Positions 1-6,968 of a DNA stretch of 19,408 nucleotides are shown piece after piece. Where the stretch lies: the NCBI GenBank assembly GCA_964587625.1, contig CAZPLU010000040.1, positions 1-19,408 on the forward strand, written 5' to 3'. The notes beneath the pieces were generated by a model that saw nothing but the letters and a program-made list of their open reading frames with translations, ran no database searches and had not been told where the DNA came from. The position numbers and the translations under genes were made by a program. Origin of the DNA: DAOPZJ01 sp964587625 (GTDB lineage: Bacteria; Bacillota; Clostridia; Oscillospirales; JAKOTC01). Within the stretch, counting starts at the first letter, position 1. Each line of letters begins with the position of its first letter.

Positions 1-278
1 TATGACCCATAACCGCGTGGACGAACTGAATCAATATCCATTGTAGTGGTAAAAATAGCTAAATGCAAATGGATTCCAGTACTATCGCCCGTTTTTCCCA
101 TAATTCCAATCTGATCTCCGGGATTTACTGTTTCGCCTTTTTCAATACCCTTTTTCTTCAGATGACTATATGAGGAATAAAATATGATTTTTTCTCCGTT
201 AATAATTTCCGTATGTTTAATGATAACTATATTACCATTTTTGCCCATATCGCCACTAAAAACGATTTCACCTCCCTA
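1..278 (-). pseudogene. Continuation of the M23 domain past the TAG (cut by window start)
   Basis: Translating on from the TAG without a frame change gives GGEIVFSGDMGKNG, then YSSYSHL and GIHLHLAIF, and stays open to the window edge. These are the strand motifs, the Tyr-x-His-Leu motif (His at codon 474) and the His-x-His pair (codons 505 and 507) that complete an M23 zinc site with His417 and Asp421 upstream. The domain is therefore intact apart from one codon. The most economical reading is a nonsense mutation of a sense codon one base from TAG (such as CAG, AAG, GAG or TAT). A base-calling error, stop suppression or translational readthrough are alternatives. The bases just after the TAG resemble a ribosome binding site (GGGAGGT), but no good start codon lies 5-10 nt on; the nearest ATG is 21 nt after the TAG. 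Confidence 0.75.
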
Positions 279-1583
279 TATGGCACATATATTTGAATTT
301 TTACCTCCAGATTCCCCAATATCAATACCCATGTGATAACCATCTTTAGGATCATACCACTTTCCATATCCTTGAGTGACAGCGGAAACATCAGCTGTGG
401 GGTATTGGAAGTTGTCTTCTTCCGTTGAAGGAAACAAATCGTTTCTTGTTTTTAAGTCATCATAAGTATAATCATCAATATCGGCGTTGCCCATTGCGAT
501 TTCATGCGAACGTTTTCTTTGCGCATTCCGCATGTCTTGAGTAGTCTTTTGATAGCCAATGCTCCCATCTTTTAAGCCATTCATAAATTTTTCATATGCT
601 TCCATAACCTCCGTGGGAATTTGCTTCCCTCTGTTTTCTTGATTCATCATATATTGATATGCCAATTGAATACTGGGATCGGCGCTGTTTACCGCTCCGT
701 TTAAAAACATCATATCTTTCATATAATCATAATCTCTATCCCAGTTTAAATCATCTTCGTTCTTCCCCGGTTCATTTCTGATGAAATTATGATCCGTTTG
801 AAAATCCGTCTTTGTTGCCGAATTATTGCTTGTATGTTGTTTGGGTGACCCATAATGATTCGCTGCATCTTGAAAATATTTTACAGATCCGACCACGTCG
901 TTTCCCGAAGTAGCATTATTAGGATAACTGATGTTTCCCCAATTGTCAACTGTTTCATGTTGCGCAGTTTCGACATTATTCGACATCGTCTCTTCGTTTT
1001 CGCGCTCCGCCGCTGCCTTCGCGTCCTGTTTTCCCGCGTCGTACATCGCCCAGAGCTGGTCAATATAAAGCCCCGCCGCGGCATCGTCCTTTGTTTTTCG
1101 GGATAAGTCCACGCCGTTCAGACCGGCGTTATACGCGTCGGTCAGGTTCTGTCTGCGCTGCTCTTTGTAATAGTCCGAAACATTGACCAAAAACCCTGCC
1201 AGCGCCTTTGATCCCGCCTCACCCAACGCCGAAGCGGTTTGGGCTTGATTGTTTGCACTCCCGCTCGCCGTATTCGCAGCCGGAATGGCGGCGATGTTCA
1301 ACACATCCTCCTCCGGCACATAGATCTGCTGCATTTCGGGCGGCTCGGGGACTGACGGCTCGGGGACTGACGGCTCGACAATTTCCGGGGTGACGGTCGG
1401 CTCGGAGGATGTCAATCCGGGGGGTATTGTACCGGAAGACGTTGCGCCGAGAGACGTTGCGCCTTGATTCATCGGCTCATACGGATCCCATATGTTCGGC
1501 AGTTCCGGCGCGGTGTAGTTTTTCACCAAAAGCCTCTTTTCTTCCATTTCCCTCCATAGTTTTCTCAATTGCTCGATGTTCAT
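276..1583 (-). CDS. M23 peptidase protein, N-terminal part up to an in-frame TAG
   Basis: The 435 codons end at a TAG (278-276). ATG 1583 is chosen because AGGAGG (1598-1593) lies 9 nt upstream; ATG 1589 would leave only 3 nt. No signal peptide is visible: the protein starts with a charged helix (MNIEQLRKLWREMEEKR). A Pro/Glu-rich linker with a short duplication follows (about residues 59-83), then an Ala-rich helical part (100-195) and a polar Asn/Asp-rich part (200-400). At residues 417-421 the HMGID motif gives the first His and Asp of an M23 (LytM/lysostaphin-type) zinc site. The remaining zinc-site motifs lie beyond the TAG in the same frame. As read, the product would lack the HxH motif and should be inactive. 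Base composition becomes AT-rich after about residue 195, suggesting a modular C-terminus. M23 enzymes cut peptidoglycan cross-bridges; how this protein leaves the cell is unknown. Confidence 0.75.
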   Translation of the reverse strand: MNIEQLRKLWREMEEKRLLVKNYTAPELPNIWDPYEPMNQGATSLGATSSGTIPPGLTSSEPTVTPEIVEPSVPEPSVPEPPEMQQIYVPEEDVLNIAAIPAANTASGSANNQAQTASALGEAGSKALAGFLVNVSDYYKEQRRQNLTDAYNAGLNGVDLSRKTKDDAAAGLYIDQLWAMYDAGKQDAKAAAERENEETMSNNVETAQHETVDNWGNISYPNNATSGNDVVGSVKYFQDAANHYGSPKQHTSNNSATKTDFQTDHNFIRNEPGKNEDDLNWDRDYDYMKDMMFLNGAVNSADPSIQLAYQYMMNQENRGKQIPTEVMEAYEKFMNGLKDGSIGYQKTTQDMRNAQRKRSHEIAMGNADIDDYTYDDLKTRNDLFPSTEEDNFQYPTADVSAVTQGYGKWYDPKDGYHMGIDIGESGGKNSNICAI

Positions 1584-1624
1584 TTTCATTGGCCTCCTGT
1601 AAATTGAAATCAATACGCGACAGT

Positions 1625-1801
1625 GATGGAGAAGCCGCTTGAAGATCAAGACGGAGAAACCGCATGAAAAATCAAGTTGGAAAAGCCGCTTGAAGATCAA
1701 GATGGAGAAACCGCTTGAAAAATCAAGGTGGAGAAGCCGCTAATAACCAAGATGGTAAAACTGCTTGAAAAATCAAACTGGTAAAACCGCTTGAAAACCA
1801 A
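1625..1801. repeat. Seven imperfect 24-26-nt tandem repeats
   Basis: Seven adjacent units match GATGGAGAAGCCGCTTGA plus AGATCAA or AAAATCAA, with a decayed eighth start at 1802. Two unit types alternate: one carries GAAGCCGCTTGAAGATCAA and the next GAAACCGCTTGAAAAATCAA, so there is a second period of about 51 nt. On the minus strand each unit contains TTGA-(T-rich)-TCAA, a tiny hairpin. The array lies 42 nt upstream of the M23 start codon, in what would be its 5' leader. Confidence 0.9.
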
Positions 1802-1850
1802 GATGAGAATCAGCGGTCATCGGCTTCGCAATACACGCGCTTCCATCTAA

Positions 1851-1859
1851 AGCATAACA
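1851..1859 (-). promoter_or_regulatory. Candidate extended -10 promoter for the M23 gene
   Basis: The minus strand reads TGT-TATGCT (1859-1851), an extended -10 form. No good -35 element is seen. If used, the transcript would have a leader of about 260 nt containing the tandem repeat array. Confidence 0.3.
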
Positions 1860-2074
1860 TATTTAAAACTGATATTTCGACCCCACGAGGCATTTTGTTC
1901 TTTTGGTTGAAAATCCGCGTTTTAAATGGGTTTTTTGGAAAGAGGGTTGCGAGCTCACCAGCCGTTTTTACCTCTATTCCTTTTCCATCTCCCTTTTTCA
2001 GAAGGTGTTTTGTTTTGCCGTTTCATATCCATTCGTGTATATTCGGAATGTGTTTTACCATTTGCAGTCAATAT
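1860..2074. other. Intergenic stretch without recognised gene
   Basis: Pyrimidine-rich on the plus strand. Short open frames on the plus strand here have no ribosome binding site and read as low-complexity Phe/Ser/Pro peptides. Nothing else supportable was seen. Confidence 0.5.
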
Positions 2075-2105
2075 AAAAAAGCAAGGGAGTCAAAAGCCCC
2101 TTGCT
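2075..2105 (-). terminator. Rho-independent terminator of the bactofilin-like operon
   Basis: AGCAAGGG (2080-2087) pairs with CCCTTGCT (2098-2105). On the minus strand the stem is followed by a run of T (A-run 2075-2080 on plus). It lies about 50 nt after the stop codon of the bactofilin-like gene. Confidence 0.8.
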
Positions 2106-2155
2106 CCGAAACATGACGTTACGCGCCGGTAAGCGGCCGGTTACCGATAACGATT

Positions 2156-2815
2156 TTATATCTTTAGCTGTTCTCTCACCGTGCTTGAAGGATCAACCGA
2201 GAGGGATTGGCTGTATTCGACGGTCTTGATATTGCAATTTTTACCGATGATGACATTATTGCCGCGCACGATGTCCGCAGTGGTATTTTCAAGCGTGATT
2301 TCGTCGCCTTCGATGGTGTCGGCTTCAAAAATATTGTTTTTCCGGATTCCGAACAAGACCAATCCGCAACCGTTTCCCGGTTTGACCGTCAATTTGCCGC
2401 AGCCGATGCTGCCCACCGTGCATCCGCCGTTTAAATTGATCTCGATGGTCTCGGCGTTCATCAGTCCCGAAACACCGCAACCACCGTTGATGACGATACA
2501 TTCCGCCTCTATGTCGGACGCCCGGATGGAGCCGGACACCTTGACAGTACCCGCCTTGATCCCGGAATCGGTTCTGGCGGAACCCGAACACGAAAATAGT
2601 TCCGCTTCTACTTTTCCGTTGCAATGGATCGACCCCGAACACTTAACTTCGCCCGAACAGACGATGTCTCCCTCCGCTTTGGCCGAACCCGAACAGTATA
2701 AACCCGTACAGGTGATGGAACCGCGGATTTTACCGGATCCGTTCACACGGATACCGCCGTAATTGCCTGCGGCGATGGTGCCGCTGCCGGAGATGTGCAT
2801 ATCGTTATTGCTCAT
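2156..2815 (-). CDS. Bactofilin-like polymer-forming beta-helix protein
   Basis: The protein has 219 residues and is almost entirely short beta-helix rungs: recurring Gly-Ser-Gly and Cys-Ser-Gly turns (ISGSGTIAAG, VNGSGKIRG, YCSGSAKAEG, KCSGSIHCNG) spaced about 10 residues apart. This is the pattern of bactofilin (DUF583) or polymer-forming cytoskeletal proteins, which self-assemble into filaments at the membrane and affect cell shape and wall synthesis. The start is ATG 2815, 9 nt after AAAGG; ATG 2824 abuts that site and is unlikely. It follows the YhbD-family gene by 94 nt in one apparent operon. In Bacillus subtilis yhbD is likewise followed by bactofilin genes (yhbE/yhbF), which supports the assignment. 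The number of Cys residues is high for this family. Function in this organism is inferred. Confidence 0.8.
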   Translation of the reverse strand: MSNNDMHISGSGTIAAGNYGGIRVNGSGKIRGSITCTGLYCSGSAKAEGDIVCSGEVKCSGSIHCNGKVEAELFSCSGSARTDSGIKAGTVKVSGSIRASDIEAECIVINGGCGVSGLMNAETIEINLNGGCTVGSIGCGKLTVKPGNGCGLVLFGIRKNNIFEADTIEGDEITLENTTADIVRGNNVIIGKNCNIKTVEYSQSLSVDPSSTVREQLKI

Positions 2816-2909
2816 GATAACCATCCTTTCATTGTCAGCTGCGTAATAGGTGATTTTAATGCTTGCGCTGTCTCCGAATTTTTTGAACCCGTGTTTTGAT
2901 GAACATAAT

Positions 2910-3284
2910 CTATTTTTTCCTCAATTCCCGCGTGATGTCGATCTCGCGGTCGTCGAGCTTGATTTTTACCGCCGTGATCCGGTCGAAATCATAGCCGGTC
3001 TCCCCGAATTTGGTTTCGACAATCAACAACCGTTTTTTCTTTTCGCCCTCGTTGAATTTTTGCGCGAGTTCTTTTAACGAGGCGTCGTCTTTCGAACCGA
3101 TGATCTCCTCCATCCGCGCGCAGATCAACCGTTTGTCAAAAAACGTCTCCTGCCCGGTCGGCGCGGGCTTTTTAATGAACCACTCCTCCGGAATCAGCCC
3201 CATGCGCTTCCAGCGGTAAAGCGCGCCGTATGAGACGCCGTATTTGTGGAGCAGTTCCTTTTTCGAAATCAACTCGTTTTCCAT
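2910..3284 (-). CDS. YhbD-family (DUF4004) helix-turn-helix protein
   Basis: The protein has 124 residues. Residues 5-37 (ISKKELLHKYGVSYGALYRW, then KRMGLIPEEWF) form a MerR-like winged helix-turn-helix start, followed by the family signature PTGQETFFDK and a charged C-terminal half. These match the YhbD/DUF4004 family as I remember it, which sits beside bactofilin genes in Bacillus. It is probably a DNA-binding regulator, and autoregulation is a reasonable inference because its promoter is packed with operator copies. The start ATG is preceded by GGGAGGGGAGGT with 10 nt spacing. The stop is TAG, the only complete gene in the window that ends in TAG. Reading past it gives a short basic peptide of no obvious kind, so here TAG looks like a true stop. 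Confidence 0.85.
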   Translation of the reverse strand: MENELISKKELLHKYGVSYGALYRWKRMGLIPEEWFIKKPAPTGQETFFDKRLICARMEEIIGSKDDASLKELAQKFNEGEKKKRLLIVETKFGETGYDFDRITAVKIKLDDREIDITRELRKK

Positions 3285-3323
3285 TTAATTTATGACCTCC
3301 CCTCCCGTCCGTTATTCGAACGC

Positions 3324-3378
3324 CGTAACAATGTGGCGTAACAATGTTACGAACACAGTATACCGTAACATTGTTACG
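3324..3378. promoter_or_regulatory. Triple operator: CGTAACA-N-TGTTACG palindromes
   Basis: Three 15-nt copies: 3324-3338 (imperfect right arm, TGTGGCG), 3337-3351 (perfect arms) and 3364-3378 (perfect arms). Copies 1 and 2 share two bases. Centres are 13 and 27 nt apart. They cover the spacer, start point and early leader of the yhbD promoter, a placement typical of repression. Confidence 0.8.
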
Positions 3379-3385
3379 TTGTCAA
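3357..3385 (-). promoter_or_regulatory. Near-consensus promoter of the yhbD-bactofilin operon
   Basis: TTGACA (3385-3380), 17-nt spacer, TATACT (3362-3357) on the minus strand. The spacer holds one complete copy of the operator palindrome, and the expected start point near 3350 lies within the second copy. Confidence 0.8.
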
Positions 3386-3412
3386 TGGGTTTGTAAAAAT
3401 GTTTTTTTCGGT

Positions 3413-3441
3413 TTGACACGCTGTCGCTTTGCCGATATAAT
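3413..3441 (+). promoter_or_regulatory. Consensus sigma-A promoter of the glycosidase-like gene
   Basis: TTGACA (3413-3418), 17-nt spacer, TATAAT (3436-3441): a perfect consensus. The start point would fall near 3448, only about 13 nt before the start codon, so the leader holds little more than the ribosome binding site. The yhbD operators lie just upstream and might affect it. Confidence 0.8.
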
Positions 3442-3460
3442 TAACTTGAGGTGAATGTGG

Positions 3461-4873
3461 ATGCCAATCGAATTGAACCGCCGCCGCGAGGTCTTTTGGG
3501 ACCGATATCTCTGGGCCGGCCATAAAAACGTCGAACTCAAAACGCATCGCCCACAGTATCGCGGGACGGCTTTCACCTGCGACGCGCCCTGGGAGGGCAA
3601 TGTCTGCGGATATTTCACCGTTTTAAAAGACGGCGATTTATACCGCATGTATTACCGCGCCGCCGATTTACAACTCTCCCGAAAAAAGGGCATCGGCATC
3701 AACCGGTATTGTTACGCCGAGAGCCGCGACGGAAAACATTTTACCCGCCCCGAGCTCGGCGTCTGTGAATTTGGCGGCAGCCGGAAAAACAACATCATTC
3801 TCGACGAGGGTGAGCTGGACAACGCCTCTTTTTTTCTCGACGAAAACCCGGACTGCAAACCGGACGAAAAATACAAGGCGATGACCGGTGAACGCAACAG
3901 GGATTTGGTTTTGCTGACCTCACCGGACGGCATTCATTTCACCAGAAAAAGCCGGCTCGATATCGAGGGCGCGTTCGATTCGCTCAATCTCGCTTTTTAC
4001 GATCAAGAGCGCGGCGAATACAGGGTTTATTACCGCGACTTGCACGGTTATACCGGCGAAGACAAATGGACCGGCGTCCGCGATATCCACCACTCCCGTT
4101 CCAGGGACTTCATCCATTGGAAGCACTTCGGGCAGTTGAAATACGGCAAAAACGCGCCGGATTTTCAGATGTACACCAACAATGTCCGTCCGTATACCCG
4201 TGCGCCGCAGATGTATGTCGGCCTCCCGACGCGTTACATCGAACGCGCGGGCGGCTCGGAAAATTTTCAATATCTGCCCGACCGCGAGCGCCGCGAAGCC
4301 ATTGTTCAACAGTGGGGACGCAGCGGCTACGCGATGACCGATACGATGATCATGACCTCCCGCGACGGCCTGAACTTCCGCCGCCCGTCCGAGGCCTATG
4401 TCACGCCGGGGCCCGAGCGCAATCACAATTGGTATTACGGCGACTGTTATTTCGCCGACGGTATATTGCAAACCGCCGGAGAGCGCCCGGGCGAACCCGA
4501 CGAGCTCTCGATTTACACCGGCGACCACTACCGCGTCGAAGCCGTCGAACTGGTGCGCTATGCCGTCCGGCTCGACGGCTTTTTCTCGCTCTCGGCGGGC
4601 TGGTCGGGCGGATGGATACTCACAAAGCCGCTGACGTTTTCGGGCGGCCGTCTGACGGTCAACTTTGCGACCTCGGCGGCGGGGCATGTAAAAATCACGG
4701 TCTGCGGCGAAAACGGGAATCCCATATCCGGTTACGAAAGCCCCCGCCTGTTCGGCGACAGCGTCCGCCGCCCGGCGGATTTTGAAAAACCGCTCTCGGC
4801 TCTCTCGGGCAAACCCGTCCGCCTGCGCTTCGACCTCTGCGACGCCGACTTGTATTCGATGAAATTCGAATAA
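3461..4873 (+). CDS. Five-bladed beta-propeller glycoside hydrolase-like protein
   Basis: The protein has 470 residues and no signal peptide, so it is probably cytoplasmic. The motif [S/T]-x-D-G-x-x-F recurs along the chain (ESRDGKHFTR, TSPDGIHFTR, TSRDGLNFRR, with a variant SRSRDFIHWK), each followed by a strand. This is the blade pattern of the GH43/GH32/GH62/GH68 clan of five-bladed propeller enzymes. Repeated YRMYYRA and YRVYYRD strands agree. The last 100 or so residues look like a beta-sandwich appendage (LTFSGGRLTVNF, VKITVCGENG). The start is ATG 3461, 7 nt after GAGGTG; ATG 3455 is only 1 nt from that site. Exact catalytic Asp/Glu residues and substrate cannot be assigned by eye. No sugar transporter or other carbohydrate gene lies next to it. 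Its codons are more GC-rich than those of the flanking lipoprotein gene. Confidence 0.75.
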   Translation: MPIELNRRREVFWDRYLWAGHKNVELKTHRPQYRGTAFTCDAPWEGNVCGYFTVLKDGDLYRMYYRAADLQLSRKKGIGINRYCYAESRDGKHFTRPELGVCEFGGSRKNNIILDEGELDNASFFLDENPDCKPDEKYKAMTGERNRDLVLLTSPDGIHFTRKSRLDIEGAFDSLNLAFYDQERGEYRVYYRDLHGYTGEDKWTGVRDIHHSRSRDFIHWKHFGQLKYGKNAPDFQMYTNNVRPYTRAPQMYVGLPTRYIERAGGSENFQYLPDRERREAIVQQWGRSGYAMTDTMIMTSRDGLNFRRPSEAYVTPGPERNHNWYYGDCYFADGILQTAGERPGEPDELSIYTGDHYRVEAVELVRYAVRLDGFFSLSAGWSGGWILTKPLTFSGGRLTVNFATSAAGHVKITVCGENGNPISGYESPRLFGDSVRRPADFEKPLSALSGKPVRLRFDLCDADLYSMKFE

Positions 4874-4880
4874 AATTTTT

Positions 4881-4898
4881 AAGTGGTAGCCGCTTTTT
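4881..4898 (+). terminator. Weak candidate terminator after the glycosidase-like gene
   Basis: AAGTGG (4881-4886), TAG loop, CCGCTT (4890-4895), then TTT. The stem is only 6 pairs including one G-T. Confidence 0.35.
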
Positions 4899-4912
4899 GA
4901 TTAAAAATATTG

Positions 4913-4941
4913 TTGTTCTTAGTTCAATATATCATTATAAA
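4913..4941 (+). promoter_or_regulatory. Candidate promoter for the FG-GAP-like lipoprotein
   Basis: TTGTTC (4913-4918), 17-nt spacer, TATAAA (4936-4941), about 50 nt before the start codon in an AT-rich spacer. The -35 element matches only half of the consensus. Confidence 0.4.
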
Positions 4942-4991
4942 TTCATCATTTTCAATATTTATCTTTATTCATTCATGAAAGGGGATTCAGC

Positions 4992-6185
4992 ATGAAAAAA
5001 CTCAGATATGAAAAAAAACTTTATCCCGTCCGTTCTGTCACGTTGATTGTCTGCGCAATTTTATTGGTAACCGGGTGCCAGCTCTCACCGGCCGGTTCGG
5101 GCAGTGCTGCGGCCACATCAGCCATGTCAAGCGCCGTATCTTCCCCCGCAAGCATGCAGATCCCTTCAACGGTTTTATCCGCGACGAAAAGCGAACCTCT
5201 TCTCTCGGACATGACGGCCTCACAGATTGAGCAGCTCGAAAAAATCCGGCTGGTTTTTTTTCAAGCAGGTGACTTCGGCCAAAACATATGCGCATTTGAA
5301 AACGGTACAACTCTCGCGTCCGGTCTATACCCGGATTCTCTGGTATCGCAAAAACTTTATAACGGCACTGATCTGTATCTATATAATATCAGGTATCCCT
5401 ACACGAATTTTCCCTCATCCTCCTCAAATTATATAAAATATTCAAACGATTTCGAAAATTTTAGATCTGAATATGCCTCCGCCTTTTATGAATGGGGCTT
5501 CGGCGGCTGGATCGGTTTCAGCGACAATAATTACCCGTTCAAATTCCCTGTTACCCACCAGGCCTATGGCGTCGGCGCACAGCCCGATCGTCCGGAATGG
5601 AGAGCAACTCTTGCCTCTCTGCTTAAAAAAACGTCAGTCAATATTGGTCTGTTTGATATTTCCAATACCCCATTGATCATCACCGATGTTTGGCGTTTTG
5701 ATCTTGACGGTGACGGTGTTGACGAAGAACTTGTGCGCGTCTGCAATCAAAGTAAAATGAACAAAACCGACTTTGAATTAAAACTTGCAAAAACAAAAAC
5801 GGGGATTTGTAACTCCATGGTTCTTTTCAGTTCAACTTTAAACACGACTGTGATCTCCACAGATAACTTTCCGATTAACAACTTAATCAAAGATGAACCC
5901 TATACTTTCGATTACCGTAATATCAATAATTTAGGAACTGATGCAACTGAAACGGGTGTTTGGCAGTATGACGCCGATGGAAATTTAATTTTATGCCCAT
6001 ATTATGAATATGGCGAAAGCTGGGCAGTTATCCCTCAAATTCCGATCGTATGCGATGCAGACAACGACGGAAAGCCGGAATTGATCGTGATAAAACACCC
6101 CACCGAATATTGGCAAGTCGCTGTTTTTAAAGCCGGGCTTGAAAACGGCGAGTTGCTCTGGTGTGAAAACACCATGCACCCATAA
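4992..6185 (+). CDS. Lipoprotein with FG-GAP/VCBS-like Asp-rich loops
   Basis: The protein has 397 residues. The N-terminus has a basic stretch, a hydrophobic segment and a lipobox LVTGC with Cys29, so it should be lipidated and anchored on the outer face of the membrane. A Ser/Ala-rich linker follows. Two acidic loops, DLDGDGVDEE (about residue 238) and DADNDGKPEL (about 356), are the calcium-binding type found in FG-GAP/VCBS beta-propeller repeats. The body is rich in aromatic residues and strands. The start is preceded by AAAGGGGA at 6 nt. I do not recognise a specific family and no function can be assigned; a binding or adhesion role at the surface is a guess. It ends before a hairpin shared with the convergent rhomboid-like gene. 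Confidence 0.75.
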   Translation: MKKLRYEKKLYPVRSVTLIVCAILLVTGCQLSPAGSGSAAATSAMSSAVSSPASMQIPSTVLSATKSEPLLSDMTASQIEQLEKIRLVFFQAGDFGQNICAFENGTTLASGLYPDSLVSQKLYNGTDLYLYNIRYPYTNFPSSSSNYIKYSNDFENFRSEYASAFYEWGFGGWIGFSDNNYPFKFPVTHQAYGVGAQPDRPEWRATLASLLKKTSVNIGLFDISNTPLIITDVWRFDLDGDGVDEELVRVCNQSKMNKTDFELKLAKTKTGICNSMVLFSSTLNTTVISTDNFPINNLIKDEPYTFDYRNINNLGTDATETGVWQYDADGNLILCPYYEYGESWAVIPQIPIVCDADNDGKPELIVIKHPTEYWQVAVFKAGLENGELLWCENTMHP

Positions 6186-6208
6186 ATATTAAAACTCCAT
6201 TTCAATAT

Positions 6209-6233
6209 AAAAGCGCCGGTTTTCCGACGCTTT
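6209..6233. terminator. Candidate bidirectional terminator
   Basis: AAAGCGCCGG and CCGACGCTTT form a 10-pair stem with one G-T mismatch and a TTTT loop, between two convergent genes. The A-rich and T-rich flanks are modest. Confidence 0.55.
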
Positions 6234-6257
6234 CCTTAAATTATTAAAAATATCAAT

Positions 6258-6965
6258 TTACCGGTTCTTCCAATAATCCCGATTTTGCTTTTTGCCCCGG
6301 TTGACCGAACTTTTATATTTGCGGCGATGATACAGGTGCAATAAAAAGTTTTTGGTTTCAATATAAAGCTGCTTGCCGAAGAACAACAAAAACACCGCGA
6401 CCGACGCCAACACCGACGCGCGCTCCGGCCAAGACCCAAGGACCAGTATCAGCAAAAAATACAGCGCGTTTACATACGCCAGCCATTTGATTTTGATCGG
6501 TAAAATGAAGAACAGCATCACTTGAAAATTGGGATAAAACACCGCGAACGCGAAAAACAGCGACAAGTTCAAAAACGTGTTCGCGTTGTATCCGGTGATA
6601 AATCCCGCCGCGATTAAAAACAGAACGCAAAAGACATAATACAAATTGAACTTTGCCGCGCCCCATTCGTTTTCAAGCGAATTTCCGATCATCCAATAAA
6701 AATAAAGCGTAAAAAAGATCAAGAAAAGACCCGTCAGTCCCGATTGGCTCGGCGGGATAAAAACAAAAGTCAATATCCGCCAGACCTGCCCTTGCAAAAT
6801 CAGACCGCGGTCGAACATGATAAATTGCGACAGGGTGGTCTCGAATTGCGCACTCATTAAAATATCGACCAAGAACACCAAAAACTGCCCTGCCACGATG
6901 TAGAGCATCAGGTTTTTAATTGCGATTTTTCTGAACCGATACGCCAGTTTATCCAAAAATGTCAT
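6258..6965 (-). CDS. Rhomboid-like membrane protein, probably not a protease
   Basis: The protein has 235 residues and about six membrane segments (near 20-38, 66-92, 106-124, 130-155, 160-178, 184-200). The loop after the first segment has GQVWRILTFVF (residues 59-69) and the later GNSLENEWG (94-102). Both are typical of the rhomboid fold (the Trp-Arg loop and the Glu-x-x-Trp-Gly turn). The Gly-x-Ser-Gly catalytic serine and the partner His on the later helix are not visible: that region reads NLSLFFAFAVFYPN. It is therefore likely a pseudoprotease, perhaps binding membrane proteins. The tail is highly basic. It starts 3 nt after the stop of UPF0210, with its AGGA site inside the end of that gene, so the two are translationally coupled. 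Confidence 0.7.
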   Translation of the reverse strand: MTFLDKLAYRFRKIAIKNLMLYIVAGQFLVFLVDILMSAQFETTLSQFIMFDRGLILQGQVWRILTFVFIPPSQSGLTGLFLIFFTLYFYWMIGNSLENEWGAAKFNLYYVFCVLFLIAAGFITGYNANTFLNLSLFFAFAVFYPNFQVMLFFILPIKIKWLAYVNALYFLLILVLGSWPERASVLASVAVFLLFFGKQLYIETKNFLLHLYHRRKYKSSVNRGKKQNRDYWKNR

Positions 6966-6968
6966 CTT

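Noticed and set aside
276..278. Genome-wide reassignment of TAG to an amino acid
   Set aside because: The YhbD-family gene ends naturally at TAG and its readthrough is not protein-like, so TAG works as a stop here.
1584..1700. N-terminal extension of the M23 gene through the tandem repeats
   Set aside because: A binding site with ideal spacing marks ATG 1583, and the extension merely translates the repeats.
1625..1801. CRISPR array (also considered for 9233-9304)
   Set aside because: Units are contiguous with no unique spacers and no cas genes are present.
1895..2132. Small plus-strand open frames rich in Phe/Ser/Pro
   Set aside because: No ribosome binding site, no family resemblance, and a minus-strand terminator lies across their ends.
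3920..4785. Long open frames on both strands inside the glycosidase-like gene
   Set aside because: GC-rich shadow frames; only the 3461 frame shows family motifs and a binding site.
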